Below, piece after piece: positions 13,493 to 24,685 of a stretch of DNA of 64,000 nt. The stretch is from Glycine soja (Eukaryota; Streptophyta; Magnoliopsida; Fabales; Fabaceae): positions 1,729,579 to 1,793,578 of the forward strand of contig NC_041004.1 of NCBI RefSeq assembly GCF_004193775.1. Direction: 5' to 3'. A program made the translations under genes and the position numbers. Every line of letters starts with the position of its first letter. The first letter of the stretch is position 1. The notes beneath the pieces were generated by a model that saw only the letters and a program-made list of their open reading frames with translations, had not been told where the DNA came from and made no database searches.

Positions 13493-16190
13493 ATGTCAAA
13501 GGCAGCAGAGCAAGCTCGTAGTTTATTTGGAATTTGTCTCTCACACAGACCCAAATGGCAACAATTCCTCATTTGTTCTTCTGGTTTCTTCTTTGGATAT
13601 CTAGTTAATGGCATATGTGAGGTACTATATAGGGTATATACACAAGTACATGTACTGATTAACTGGTTAATTTTCTTCAATATCATTTGGTGGTTTGAAT
13701 CTGTAAAACCACTGTAATAGGCCGTGGTCTTTTATGTTTCCAGGAGAAGAGAAAAAATAATGAGTTTATTGTTTCTTTCTGTTTGTGTAACCGACGGTTA
13801 AAGTTGTTTTGCTTTTGTTTGTTAACCTCTTTTTCATGTGTTTTCTGAGTGGCTTGGAGATTAATCATGGTTTTGGAATTTTCATTGGAAATTTGGGCTC
13901 GAATTGTACTATTTCTGCCGTCAACTCTGGTCAATCATCCAGATAAATAAATAAATTGTATATTTTTTTGTTTGTGTGCTGCATCCAAATAATTGCAGTA
14001 TGTGAAGTTATACCCACAAATAATCCTTTTTTTTATCGTGCTTGACTTCCAGGAATATGTTTATAACAGGCTTCAGTTTAGGTGAATTTCATAACCTCGG
14101 TGCCTTTTCAGATTGATTTGAGCTTTTTGATTTGAGATATCTTCAATAGAATGAAATAGTTGACTTGGTTCGTTATTTCAGCTATGGTTGGTACTTCACA
14201 TTTGTTCAAGGATTTGTTTACTTGTTTTTGATTTATCTCCAAGGCTTCACAAGCAAGCAAATGATGAACCCATGGAAAACTTATGTGAAGCTTTCTGCTG
14301 TACTTATGGGTTCCCATGGCCTCACAAAGGGATCTTTGGCTTTTCTTAACTACCCTGCACAAATCATGTTCAAATCCACAAAAGTAAGTTAAAAAGGTAC
14401 AAGGGAACAAATTTTACAAAACCATAATCACTATGCCCCATTCGAATGCTTTCATATTGAATTCAGCACACTATGTGCCTCCAAGTTAACTAATTTGTTC
14501 CATTCCAGAGATTCAAAATTTAATCTTATTGTTTCCTTTATGTTATTCACAATATTTATATGTAATGAGAGTCAACTTTGTTACATCAGGTTCTTCCAGT
14601 TATGGTAATGGGTGCCTTCATACCAGGTCTAAGGCGGAAATATCCATTTCATGAATATGTATCTGCTGTACTTCTGGTGATTGGGTTGATCCTATTCACA
14701 CTAGCAGACGCACAAACATCACCTAATTTCAGTGCCATTGGTGTTCTTATGATATCTGGGGCTTTGATCATGGACTCCTTTTTGGGAAATCTGCAAGAAG
14801 CAATCTTTACAATGAACCCTCAGACCACACAGGTGATTTAATTTCTGTGGTGTGCAGTGTGTATGTTTGGATGAGCATTGATAAAATTGATTGTGAACGG
14901 AATTGATTTTGGTTAAAATTGATTTTAAAGTGATGTGATATGTGTTTGTATGTTTTTATTATAAAATCTAAGTTAGGAGTTATATTCATGTACAAAATTT
15001 TGGATCCAATGAATAAACGACTCAAAGTTAATTTTGAACTGTTCTTCAACATTAAATCAAAGTGAAACTTTATCTAAAATTGATTCTGGACTGAGGACCA
15101 AATTCTCTAATGTGAAACTAAACACACACTCAAATCAATGCCCTTCATCTGCATTTTTATATATGAGAAGCGGTACTGTAAAATTTGTGGCTTAGATGTA
15201 TAGTAGTAGCATTAGAATAATATGAATTTCCTTTTCATTGTTAACATACAGATGGAAATGCTTTTCTGCTCTACTGTGGTGGGATTGCCTTTCTTGATTC
15301 CTCCCATGCTTTTCACAGGAGAGTTATTCAAAGCATGGACATCATGCTCACAGGTACATTTGAAAATATTGTTCCTGTTTTTTCATACGTAGACATTTGC
15401 TTTCGAAATAGTCACCTTATCTTGTTCTTGCAGCATCTATATGTGTATGGAGTGTTAGTTTTTGAAGCAATGGCCACATTTATTGGCCAAGTCTCTGTGC
15501 TGTCACTCATTGCCATTTTTGGAGCTGCCAACACAGCCATGGTAAATTAGTCTCACAACTTTTCCTTGTTCCATTATGTTTATTTGGACTTTGGACCATT
15601 ATATGGCTCCCAGCATTAATAACTCTGTCATGACATCATCATTACAAACTTCGTGTAGGAGTTGGCACATGAAACTGAGAAGAGAAGCACCATATGTCTT
15701 AATTAAATGTTATAAAATGATAAATACTTAAAACATCTTGTAACTAAATATTTTGATTTGGAATTGAAAATTGATTTGATTTGTAACAATTGATAATTTA
15801 AAGGTATATATCATCCTATTCTGTTCAAAATTTTTACCCATTGTAGGTCACAGCATGCATTAAGATATTCTAATGTTAAACCCTTTATGTGGTCCAAACT
15901 GAGTTTCTTTCCTCATTGAATAATTGTCACAGATAACAACGGCAAGAAAGGCAGTGACATTGCTACTATCATACCTCATATTTACAAAACCATTGACAGA
16001 ACAACATGCAACCGGACTCCTACTCATAGCTATGGGGATTACAATGAAGATATTTCTTGATGACAGATCCAACAAGAAGGCCTTGAACTCTTCTCCAATT
16101 GCTAGTATTCCAAAACCTTCTGAGGACAAAGAACTGATGGCGCAATCAGATTATGCAGGTGAACATGAAGAAAGGAGACCGTTGGTTTAG
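13493..16190 (+). CDS. UDP-galactose/UDP-glucose transporter (UTR, SLC35B-type), seven exons, 356 aa
   Basis: Exons are 13493-13621, 14053-14081, 14182-14383, 14590-14832, 15252-15353, 15434-15541 and 15933-16190. All have GT-AG introns and all junctions are in frame. The product is a multi-pass antiporter family that moves UDP-sugars into the ER/Golgi lumen for glycan synthesis and glycoprotein quality control. Diagnostic stretches are [20 protein letters not shown] across exons 1-2, [48 protein letters not shown] across exons 3-4, and [20 protein letters not shown] in exon 7. The polar C-terminal tail ends in RRPLV. Exon 2 is a 29-nt microexon. An in-frame ATG at 13406 would add 29 residues. 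I prefer 13493 because the family usually has a short N-terminus before the RSLFGI-like block. No disruption is seen, so this is the intact parental gene of the broken copies downstream. Which Arabidopsis UTR paralogue it matches was not tested. Confidence 0.92.
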
Positions 16191-16850
16191 CATTGACAGA
16201 CATCAGATACAATTTAATTTCTATAGTGCATGAAAAATATCATTCAAATGTCAAATTAGCATGTTTTATATATATTTTTTTTCAATTGAAAACTCCTTAC
16301 AATTAGGCACTACATTTTTTTATATAATCAAACATCTTACAATAAGTTCATTTAGAATGTAAACCTATTATAGGTTGTTCTGAAGGAAAATATACATATA
16401 GAATGTGTTTGGATGGAGAAATTTAAAATTCCGAGAAATATTAAATTTTAAGAATTTCAAATACTTCAATTGAAATTCTTTTATTTTCAAAATTTTGTGT
16501 TTGGATAAAAAAATTAAAATTATGAGGATGAAAAAAAGAGAATATATGGTTGGTGTGCTAGTTATATGTGTTCCTCTATGCTCACACCCGATCGATGTTT
16601 TAGGAGTTCAGACGGTGTTTTTGAAGAAGACGGTAAGAAGAGAATTTCAATTTCTCACATTTTAGAAGGAAATTGAAATTTCAGATTTTTAGTTGTTTAA
16701 AATTCCAAAATTTTAAATTCTTCATAAAAAGCATTCCAACAATAAATTCTAATTTACAGAAATTCAAATTCTCTAATAAATTATTTTCCTGAGTTAAAAT
16801 TTTCTATCCAAACGCACTCTTAGTGATGTGAATTATTATTTTTTACATGT
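16191..16850. other. 3' flank of the transporter gene, shared with the repeat units
   Basis: This 3' UTR and flank (CATTGACAGACATCAGATAC and onward) is also found after exon 7 of the broken copies (33199-33840 and 47661-48305). Divergence there is clearly greater than between the units themselves. It includes an imperfect inverted structure, GTGTTTGGATGGAGAAATTT versus CTATCCAAACGCACTC (about 16406-16820), which is typical of a small MITE. Confidence 0.5.
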
Positions 16851-17049
16851 AATGAGACAAATAAAAATAATATGCTAACACAAGTTTTTTAGAGTAGGAG
16901 GCCCTTGATCTTTTTCTTTTAATTTCATACAACTTTGATCTTTTATTTTTGCTTTATCTATTGTACGTTTAAGTAAAGTTCTACTATACTGTTAACTGGG
17001 GCGGCTGATTATATTTATCTACCAATAAATTGTGTTTTGATGAAAATCA

Positions 17050-18250
17050 AGGCAAATTGTTCAGATGGGGTTAGTTTTACAAACTAATTCCCCATCTAGG
17101 TCTCTTTCGAAAGGAGAGGGTTCGTTTTGCATGGGAGGCGATGTGGCATGCATCTCGCCAAAGCCATCAGCGAAATGCATCTCGCCAAAGCCAGGAGCGA
17201 AACATGTGCAGGGCCATTTTGCCAGTGTTGTCTGTGAAATGCATGGTTCGTATTTAAAAACCTCAATTCACGAATGAATCACGAATAAATTAAGCATTTG
17301 GTGCGGGTACAAGCTTTCTTTTCGTCCACTGGTAAACATTTCTTTCTTTGTATTTACTCAAATTTTGTTGAAAGTTAAATTGGTTAGTTAATAGTTTGAA
17401 TTGGTTAGTTGATACTGATACTAATTAATATTTATTATATTTTATTTACTCAAATTTAATAATACGTATTTAGTTAATATATTTGTTGTGTTTTATTTAA
17501 ATTAATTAGTGCACTGATACTAATTAATATATTTAGTTAATAATAAACATAAAAAAAATTCATTACAAAAACTAGCGCACTGGAACTTAAAATTAAAATT
17601 TCATTCTAACAAAAAAGTAATTAGTTTAAATAAAAATAGTGTCAAAAACTTTTAAAACTCGAAGGCCAAGGTACAAATTTTAAAGGTAGACAAAATCATC
17701 AAAACAAATAGTTTTTAAAGTTTCTATTATAAATAATTAAATTTAACTAGAAAAAAGAGGAAAAAAGACTACACTTTCTACACATTAAAACTTTATTAAA
17801 AAAAAATAAGAAACCCTGCACACATTTTAAACAAAGAAGAAGAAAATACATGTACACACATTAAACAAAGAAGAAAAAAAAACAAGCATACAAAATCAGC
17901 CTATTTCGTTATTGGTTTTGGCGATACAAGCCTCACCTGTCACCCCTAGTCTGCGCCCACTGATGCCTGCTACGCCCTACACTGCTCACTGCACAGTATC
18001 GTCAGTTTGACTAGCGACATACACTCTGCCATTTCACAGCTTCCACTGACGACACTCATTCCACCTGTCATCGCCTGTATGTGTCACCAACATACATGGC
18101 GATACACATCCATACATTATAATTTTACGTGAAAAACAAACCCCCTCTAAAATTATTATGGAAACAAACCCATATCGAGAAATTGTTTCTAAAGGGAACC
18201 CATTTGGGTCATTTTGCCGAAAATCTTCCACACCCACCAGCAATGTGATA
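17050..18250. other. GC-richer patch of possible transposon origin
   Basis: Two islands (about 17060-17250 and 17900-18240) are much richer in G+C and CpG than their surroundings. The first holds a two-copy 27-nt direct repeat (17148-17174 and 17175-17201, core GCATCTCGCCAAAGCCA). A 70-codon open stretch here has no recognisable domain. The islands may be ends of a degraded transposable element, but no clear terminal inverted repeats could be matched by eye. Confidence 0.35.
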
Positions 18251-19097
18251 GCTGAAAATCACAGTGAACCACAACTAATTTAAGATGCAGAAAGGCAACT
18301 AAACTTCATACAAAATATATTAACAGGTTACAATTCTTTATATCCTCAAATATATTTATTTTCTTTATTCTAGATCCATACGTGATGACTATTTTTTTTA
18401 ATTATTGAAATTTAAATGTGAAGGTAAAGCCCACATTGGATAAAAATGGATAAATTGAAAAAAAAATTAAGATTCATAAATTAAATATAATATCTTAAAA
18501 TTTTAGGTTAAATATAAAGTCAAATTTACTCATATAATTGATTTATTTTTAAGATGTTGCATGACTTAGTCATAACTCTTGATATTTAATCTTCTTATTT
18601 TTCCAGCAATTTCATAGAAAAATATTAATATTATTTTTTTAAAAAAAGATTTGAATAATTTACTACTCCTAAGAAGTTATTATTTTTTTTGTTGATCAAA
18701 ATATAATAGTTGTTTGTTTTTTTAAAAAAAATTATTTTATGAAGAAATAAAATTGGCAACGGAAAAAAATAAATAATCTATAAATAAACTTTTAAGAGAA
18801 AATAAATGATTTATAAATTAAATTTTTGAAAGAAATGGATAAATTAAAATCTTTAAGGTTGGTGGATAAAAAAACATTTGTGGAATATGACAATGGAGCA
18901 AGTGTGTGTCTGATTATACCATGGGAGAATGAACTTACGTTTTAACATTGTTTCATGTTAATTTCATTGTTTCTTGTTAATTTCATGGGAGAATGAACTT
19001 CATAATATTGAAGTTTTTTTTTTCCTTTGTTAAATATGATTTGAGCTCGGGGACCTTTTTTGATAATATGAATGGCTGACTTGGTTTTTTATTCTAG

Positions 19098-19119
19098 CTA
19101 TATATGTTTGGAACTTTGT
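19098..19119 (+). pseudogene. Relic of transporter exon 3 start
   Basis: An intron-like end (GACTTGGTTTTTTATTCTAG) is followed by CTATATATGTTTGGAACTT, matching the intron 2/exon 3 boundary at 14160-14200. The next part of the exon is deleted compared with the relic at 20355. Confidence 0.5.
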
Positions 19120-19400
19120 AATAATTAATTAATATAAATGTGTTTCTATTGAATTAAAAAATAATAATAAATTTCAACGGAATTTAACGAAAAAAATAAT
19201 AGCAAATAGATTACAATTACAATAACTATAATTATAATAAACAATTGAGAATCGATTTAAATGTTTTGAATAAATAAAAAATTATATTACAGTTTAAATT
19301 ATTTATTATTAATTTAAAATATAATTGATACACTTAAAAATATTTATTTATTATATTAAATTTAATTATATAAAAATAATCATTTTCTTATAAAATATAA

Positions 19401-19404
<4 letters not shown>

Positions 19405-19446
<42 letters not shown>
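19405..19446. repeat. (TA)n microsatellite
   Basis: An uninterrupted TA run of about 20 units lies inside the duplicated upstream-like block. In the equivalent block at about 20680 the run is nearly absent. Confidence 0.95.
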
Positions 19447-19449
<3 letters not shown>

Positions 19450-20354
19450 TAAAATTAGTTTCTGATATTCTATTTCATTTAAATTTTTTTAATGATATTA
19501 AAAGTAAAAGAAGATATATAAGGAGATTATTTATATAATATATTTTTATAACATTATTTTTCTTTTTATCTCTATTTTATGATTCAGTTTTTTATGAGTC
19601 ACAATTCATTCTTTTCCTTTTCAATTTGATATATGATAATTGTATACTTTTTTTAACAGTTTTATGGTAAAAAAATATTTTTTTCTTAAACTTTTAACAT
19701 GAAATTCAGTTTTTTATGAGTCACAATTCATTCTGTTTTAAAATTCCAAAATTTTAAATTTTTCATAAAAAACATCCCAACAATAATTTCTAATTTATAA
19801 AAATTTAAATTCTCTAATAAATTACTTTCTTCACTTAAAATTTTTTCTATCCAAACACACTCTCAGGATGTTGCATGACTTAGTCATAACTCTTGATATT
19901 TAATCTTCTTATTTTTCCAGCAATTTCATAGAAAAATATTAATATTATTTTTTTTAAAAAGCTTTGAATAATTTACTACTCCTAAGACGTTATTATTTTT
20001 TTTGTTGATCAAAATATAATAGTTGTTTGTTTTTTTAAAAAAATTATTTTATGAAGAAATAAAATTGGCAACGGAAAAAAATAAGTAATCTATAAATAAA
20101 CTTTTGAAAGAAAATAAATGATTTATAAATTAAATTTTTGAAAGAAATGGATAAATTAAAATCCTTAAGGTCGGTGGATAAAAAAACATTTGTGGAATGC
20201 GACAATGGAGCAAGTGTGTGTCTGATTGTTAATTTCATGGGAAAATGAACTTCATAATAATATTAAAGTTTTTTTATTTTTCTTTGTTAAACTTGATTTG
20301 AGCTCGGGGACCTTTTTTGATAATATGAATGGCTGACTTGGTTTTTTATTCTAG

Positions 20355-20393
20355 CTATATATGTTTGGAACTTCACATTTATTCAAGGATTTG
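20355..20393 (+). pseudogene. Relic of transporter exon 3 start
   Basis: After a retained TTCTAG acceptor, the sequence can be aligned with the exon 3 start encoding [11 protein letters not shown], with several substitutions and an early stop. Equivalent relics are at 34319-34356 and 48789-48827, at the right end of units B and C. Confidence 0.6.
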
Positions 20394-21484
20394 TAATAAT
20401 TAATTAATATAAATGTGTTTCTATTGAATTAAAAAATAATAATAAATTTCAACGGAATTTAGCGAAAAAAATAATAGCAAATAGATTACAATTACAATAA
20501 CTATAATTATAATAAACAATTGAGAATCGATTTAAATGTTTTGAATAAATAAAAAATTATATTACAGTTTAAATTATTTATTATTAATTTAAAATATAAT
20601 TGATACACTTAAAAATATTTATTTATTATGATAAATTTAATTATATAAAAATAATCATTTTTCTTATAAAATATACCTTATATATATGTTATTTAAAATT
20701 AGTTTCTGATATTCTATTTCATTTAAATTTTTTTAATGATATTAAAAGTAAAAGAAGATATATAAGGAGATTATTTATATAATATATTTTTATAACATTA
20801 TTTTTCTTTTTATCTCTATTTTATGATTCAGTTTTTTTATGAGTCACAATTCATTCTCTTCCTTTTCAATTTGATATATGATAATTGTATAATTTTTTTT
20901 AACAGTTTTATGGTAAAAAAATATTTTTTTTCTTAAACTTTTAACATGAAATTCAGTCTTTGCTTATAGAAATTTTTCATTTTTTTAATAAATAAAAGAT
21001 ATGTAACGATATCACAATAGATATAATTATGATATAATATTTTCATATGAATTTTTAAAAATCATAAATTTGAATTACATTAGTAGTTGTTATCATTATC
21101 ATTATCTTAATATAATGATATATACATTAATCCCCTAATTAAGATGTTCATAACAACCTGTATTTATCATTTTACAAGATTAAAGTGATTATCGTTTTAT
21201 ATTTCCAAGGACTTATATACACTGATTAAAAAGACTTTTCAGCTTGTATACACCTTATAGATACAAAATATTCTTCCACATATAAAGAATGGACTACATT
21301 ATTTGTACAGAGCTATATATATCCACCACGTATAGATTGAACATACATTAACCACATTATTATTTTGAATATGTATACTTTTATCTGTCTCTGATTATTG
21401 GAAACCAAATTCCACACATGCAAACTCTCTTTCATTGAACCTTGGTTTTGGGACAGTGCAGTGACCATAGCAGAAGAAGCTGTG

Positions 21485-22316
21485 ATGTCAAAGGCAGCAG
21501 AGCAAGCTCGTAGTTTATTTGGAATTTGTCTCTCACACAGACCCAAATGGCAACAATTCCTCATTTGTTCTTCTGGTTTCTTCTTTGGATATCTAGTTAA
21601 TGGCATATGTGAGGTACTATATAGGGTATATACATATGTACATGTACTGATTAATTGGTTAATTTTCTTCAATATTATTTGGTGGTTTGAATCTGTAAAA
21701 CCACTGTAATAGGCCATGGTCTTTTATGTTTTCTGGAGAAGAGAGAAAATAATGAGTTTATTGTTTCTTTCTGTTTGTGGAAACGAGGACAAGGTGAGTG
21801 GCTTGGAGATCAATCATGCTTTTGGGATTTTCATTGGAAATTTGGGCTCCAATTGTACTATTTCTGCATGCAACTCTAGTCAATCATCCAGATAAATAAA
21901 TTGTTTGTGTGCTGCATCCGAATCATTGCAGTTTCTGGTATGTGAAGTTATACCGCAAAATAATCCCTTTTTCTAATGCTTATAATATGTGTATAACAGG
22001 CTTCAGTTTATGTGAATTTCAAAACCTGGGTACTTTTTCATTTGTTAACTATAATAGATCGATTAGAGCTTTTTGATTGGGGATATTTTCAATATAATGA
22101 AATAGTTGACTTGGTTTGTTATTTCAGCTATGGTTGGTACTTGGCATTTGTTCAAGGATTTGTTTACTTGTTTCTGATTTGTCTCCAAGGGTTCGCAAGG
22201 AAGCAAACGGAGATGAACCAATGGAAAACTTATGTGAAGCTTTCTGCTGTACCTATGGTTCCCATGCACGGGGATCATTGGCTTTCCTTGACTACACAAA
22301 TCTCAAATCCATGAAA
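21485..22316 (+). pseudogene. Broken transporter copy B, exons 1-3
   Basis: The exon 1 equivalent (21485-21613) is intact and encodes the same [20 protein letters not shown] start as the parental gene. The microexon has lost both splice sites: its acceptor region reads GCTTATAATATG and the donor AGGT has become ATGT. Exon 3 (from about 22131) keeps [15 protein letters not shown] but has small indels in the [10 protein letters not shown] region and lacks the residues around NYPAQIMF. Exon 4 is absent. The unit continues into unrelated DNA, with exons 5-7 about 10 kb downstream. One G fewer than copies C and D in a G-run near 22270 changes the frame again. Confidence 0.88.
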
Positions 22317-22860
22317 GTAAGTTAAAGAAAACTTTGAATAATTTACTACTCCTACGATGTTATTATTTTTTTTGTTGATCATCAAAATATAATAGTTTTT
22401 TAAAAAAAATTATTTTATAAAGAAATAAAATTTTCCACTGAAAAAAAAAAAAGTAAACTATAACTAAACTTTTAAGAGAAAAACAAATGATTTATAAATT
22501 AAATTTTTGAAAGAAACAGATAAATTAAAATTATTAAAAAGGTTGGTGGATAAATTATAAAAATAAGTTTTTTCATTAGAAGGAGATAAAATAAATAACT
22601 TATAAAATTATTTTTTAATTAATATTTCAAAATTAGATAGTGTTTATTTTCTATAAAGTTTAGTATTAAAATTTTATTTATTTAAAATAAAAAATTAAAA
22701 TTTTGGGTATAAAGACAATTGAATTGTCCAATCCAAGTAAAAACTTATACAAGATAAGATTTTAACAAATGAAAAGAATTGAAATAAAAATAATTCAAAT
22801 TGTACTTATTCCAAATTCGTTAAAATTTTGACTCTTCGAGTTTGCGTACAAAGTGAAATT
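22317..22860. other. AT-rich spacer between broken transporter copy and CCCH-RNase H gene
   Basis: It begins with the same TTTGAATAATTTACTACTCC block found at about 18650 and 19965. It then runs through non-coding AT-rich sequence. No gene is seen. Confidence 0.55.
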
Positions 22861-22866
22861 TTAAAA

Positions 22867-22893
22867 TTTCCCGCCAAAAACACCTTATAAAAA
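22867..22893 (+). promoter_or_regulatory. E2F-like site and TATA box of the CCCH-RNase H gene
   Basis: TTTCCCGCCAAAA (22867-22879) matches the E2F/DP consensus TTTSSCGC. It is followed within ten bases by TATAAAAA (22886-22893), 153 bases before the proposed ATG at 23046. The arrangement repeats before copies C, D and E. E2F control of S-phase expression is a prediction from the motif only. Confidence 0.45.
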
Positions 22894-23045
22894 CATACAT
22901 GCATGGCTTGTTTTTCATCACAAAAGTTTCCGGTTTCCCTCTGACAGTCTCTCGTACTGCCTCTTGCATAGCAAGAAGTCTTTACCAGTCTTATAAATAT
23001 AGGATTTGTGTTTGTTTTTCTCTCCTGAAATTGATTCGAATAATC

Positions 23046-24029
23046 ATGGCACTAATAACTCAAGAAATTGGAGGGTATGGGATAACATCATCAACTTGTC
23101 CTTATTGGCAAATTAGGAGATGCAACAGAGATCCTTTCATGTTCTTGCATAGAACGGCACCGCCACCAACAAGTACGTGTAAATACTGGATGAATGGTAA
23201 CTGCAAATTCGGTGATCAGTGTCGGAGTTTACATTCATGGTCAGATGTGGAGGCAACTTTTGTTGGCATGCAGCATGTTTTTTTGGTATGTTTTTCCTTT
23301 TTTTGTTTTGCAATCACCAAATACTCAAGAGCAAAACAAATCTAGAGGTTTTAGGCCATCAACATTACTTTTTTCTTTAAAGTCAAAAACAAAACAAAAA
23401 ATTCCTCTTAATTTTTTATTTAGGTCTTTTGTTGGATTGGTCTTGGATGCAATGAGTTTGTTGCCGAGTTTATTCATTTTGCTAACATGCAAATACTTCC
23501 ACAGGACGATAACCCAAGACCTACAAGATTGGTTTGGTGGACCCCACCTCCCAGAGGATTCTTTAAACTCAACTGTGATGGGGCCTTCACTGTTTATGGA
23601 AATAAAGGAGCTGCAGGAGGAGTTCTGAGGGATTGGAAGGGTGAATTTATTCTTGGCTTTTCCGATGCCTTGATCGAGTGTTCTTCCGCGTTAGAGGCTG
23701 AATTATGGGCCATCAAGATTGGAATGCAAACAGTAGTGGCAAGGGGATACAGAAATTTAATTGTGGAGAGTGATTCTCTAAAAGCTATTCAGATCATTAA
23801 TGCTCACAAGGGTGATTTTCTTCGATCTTCTATCCAACACATGACTCGGATGGTTGACCGAATTTGTTGGAATCATGTATATAGAGAAACTAATTCGGTA
23901 GCAGATGGTTTTGCTAAACATGGGTTATCCTTGTCTCAAGACCAGAGCATCAGAGTTTTTGACTCTGCTCCTGATTTCATTGAGTCTCGTTTGTATGGAG
24001 ATAGAATTGGAAAAATATACTGCAGATGA
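23046..24029 (+). CDS. Fusion gene: ZFWD-type CCCH zinc fingers plus RNase H domain, copy B, 281 aa
   Basis: Exons are 23046-23285 and 23424-24029 (TTG|GTATGT...TTTAG|GTC, phase 0, intron 138 nt). Exon 1 encodes two CCCH fingers like those of plant ZFWD proteins. Finger 1 (about residues 18-35, CPYWQIRRCNRDPFMFLH) has Phe in place of the third Cys. Finger 2 (CKYWMNGNCKFGDQCRSLH) is complete. The WD40 repeats that normally follow are missing. Exon 2 gives a short linker and an RVT_3/RNase H-like domain with D132 (NCDGAF), E173 (EAEL), D197 (ESDS) and D241 (NSVADGFAKHG), so the acidic catalytic set is present. Such domains occur in plant non-LTR retrotransposons and in small host RNase H-like genes. 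RNA binding plus RNA/DNA-hybrid cleavage is a reasonable guess but unproven. An ATG at 22899 is also in frame but lies only six bases from the TATA box. The frame is intact in B, C and D. Confidence 0.7.
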
Positions 24030-24330
24030 TCGATTTTCCTCTTAATTTGATTGGGGTCTGTATTTTTTGTTGACCCTTTGGAACCATTTTTCTTTGATCA
24101 AGTATCTCTCTTTGTTATGTTAATATTGTTAAAAAAAACATTGTGGAATACAACAATTGAGCAAGTGTGTGTCTGATTTTACCATGGGTTAGCATTGTTT
24201 CTTGTTTCATGTTCGGAAATATGTGTATAACACCTCCGGTCTAGATAAACTTCCTAATTTTGAAGTTTTTTTTTTCTTTGTTAAACTTGATTTGAGGTCT
24301 GATCATTGGGGACCTTTTTTGATAATATTA
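24030..24330. other. 3' flank of the CCCH-RNase H gene
   Basis: AT/T-rich presumed 3' UTR, followed by GAGCAAGTGTGTGTCTGATT and GGGGACCTTTTTTGATAATA. These blocks are shared with the decayed transporter-derived repeats at 18.8-19.1 kb and 20.2-20.3 kb. Confidence 0.5.
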
Positions 24331-24354
24331 ATGACTGACTTGCTTTCTTATTCT

Positions 24355-24397
24355 GACTATAGATATGTTTGGAATTTCACATTTATTCAAGGATTTG
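24355..24397 (+). pseudogene. Relic of transporter exon 3 start
   Basis: The open stretch ending YVWNFTFIQGFV corresponds to [12 protein letters not shown] of the parental exon 3 and is preceded by the matching GACTGACTTGCTTTCTTATT intron end. Equivalent relics are at 38809-38851, 52798-52840 and 60089-60131. Confidence 0.6.
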
Positions 24398-24571
24398 TAA
24401 TAATTAATTAATATAAATGTGTTTCTTCTGAATTAAAAAATAAAAATAAATTTTAATGGAATTTAGGGTAAAAAATAATAGCCAATAGATTACCATTACA
24501 ATAACTATAATTATAATAAATAATTGAGAATCGATTTAAATGTTTTGAATAAATAAAAAATTATATTATAG

Positions 24572-24685
24572 TTTAAATTTTTTATTATAAATTTAAAATA
24601 TAATTTATATACTTAAAAATATTTATTTGTTATAAAAAAATTAATTATAGTAAAATAATCATTTTTCTTATAAAATATACTTAAT
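24572..24685. repeat. Left arm of a ~115-bp inverted repeat
   Basis: The reverse complement matches 26226-26343 with few differences (core ATACTTAAAAATATTTATTT and AATAATCATTTTTCTTATAA). The arms enclose about 1.5 kb. The same pair occurs in units C (about 39026 and 40680) and D (about 53015 and 54668). Confidence 0.75.

Larger units (their letters stand above)
18541..20594. repeat. Decayed duplicated blocks derived from the transporter locus
   Basis: Two related blocks lie head to tail (about 18541-19400 and 19866-20680). They share GATGTTGCATGACTTAGTC, AATTTACTACTCCTAAGA, GACAATGGAGCAAGTGTG and GAGCTCGGGGACCTTTTTTG. The same order occurs at 33838-34541 and 48307-49028. Between them, 19430-19720 resembles the transporter upstream region. 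The blocks look like older duplications that predate the 14-kb amplification. Confidence 0.65.

Noticed and set aside
13381..13686. Minus-strand open frame over transporter exon 1 (also at 21313, 35740 and 49728)
   Set aside because: Antisense shadow of a well-supported plus-strand exon.
20600..20782. 60-codon AT-rich open frame repeated at 35046 and 49034
   Set aside because: Ile/Lys/Tyr/Phe-rich composition is typical of random AT-rich DNA. It lies in the duplicated upstream region.
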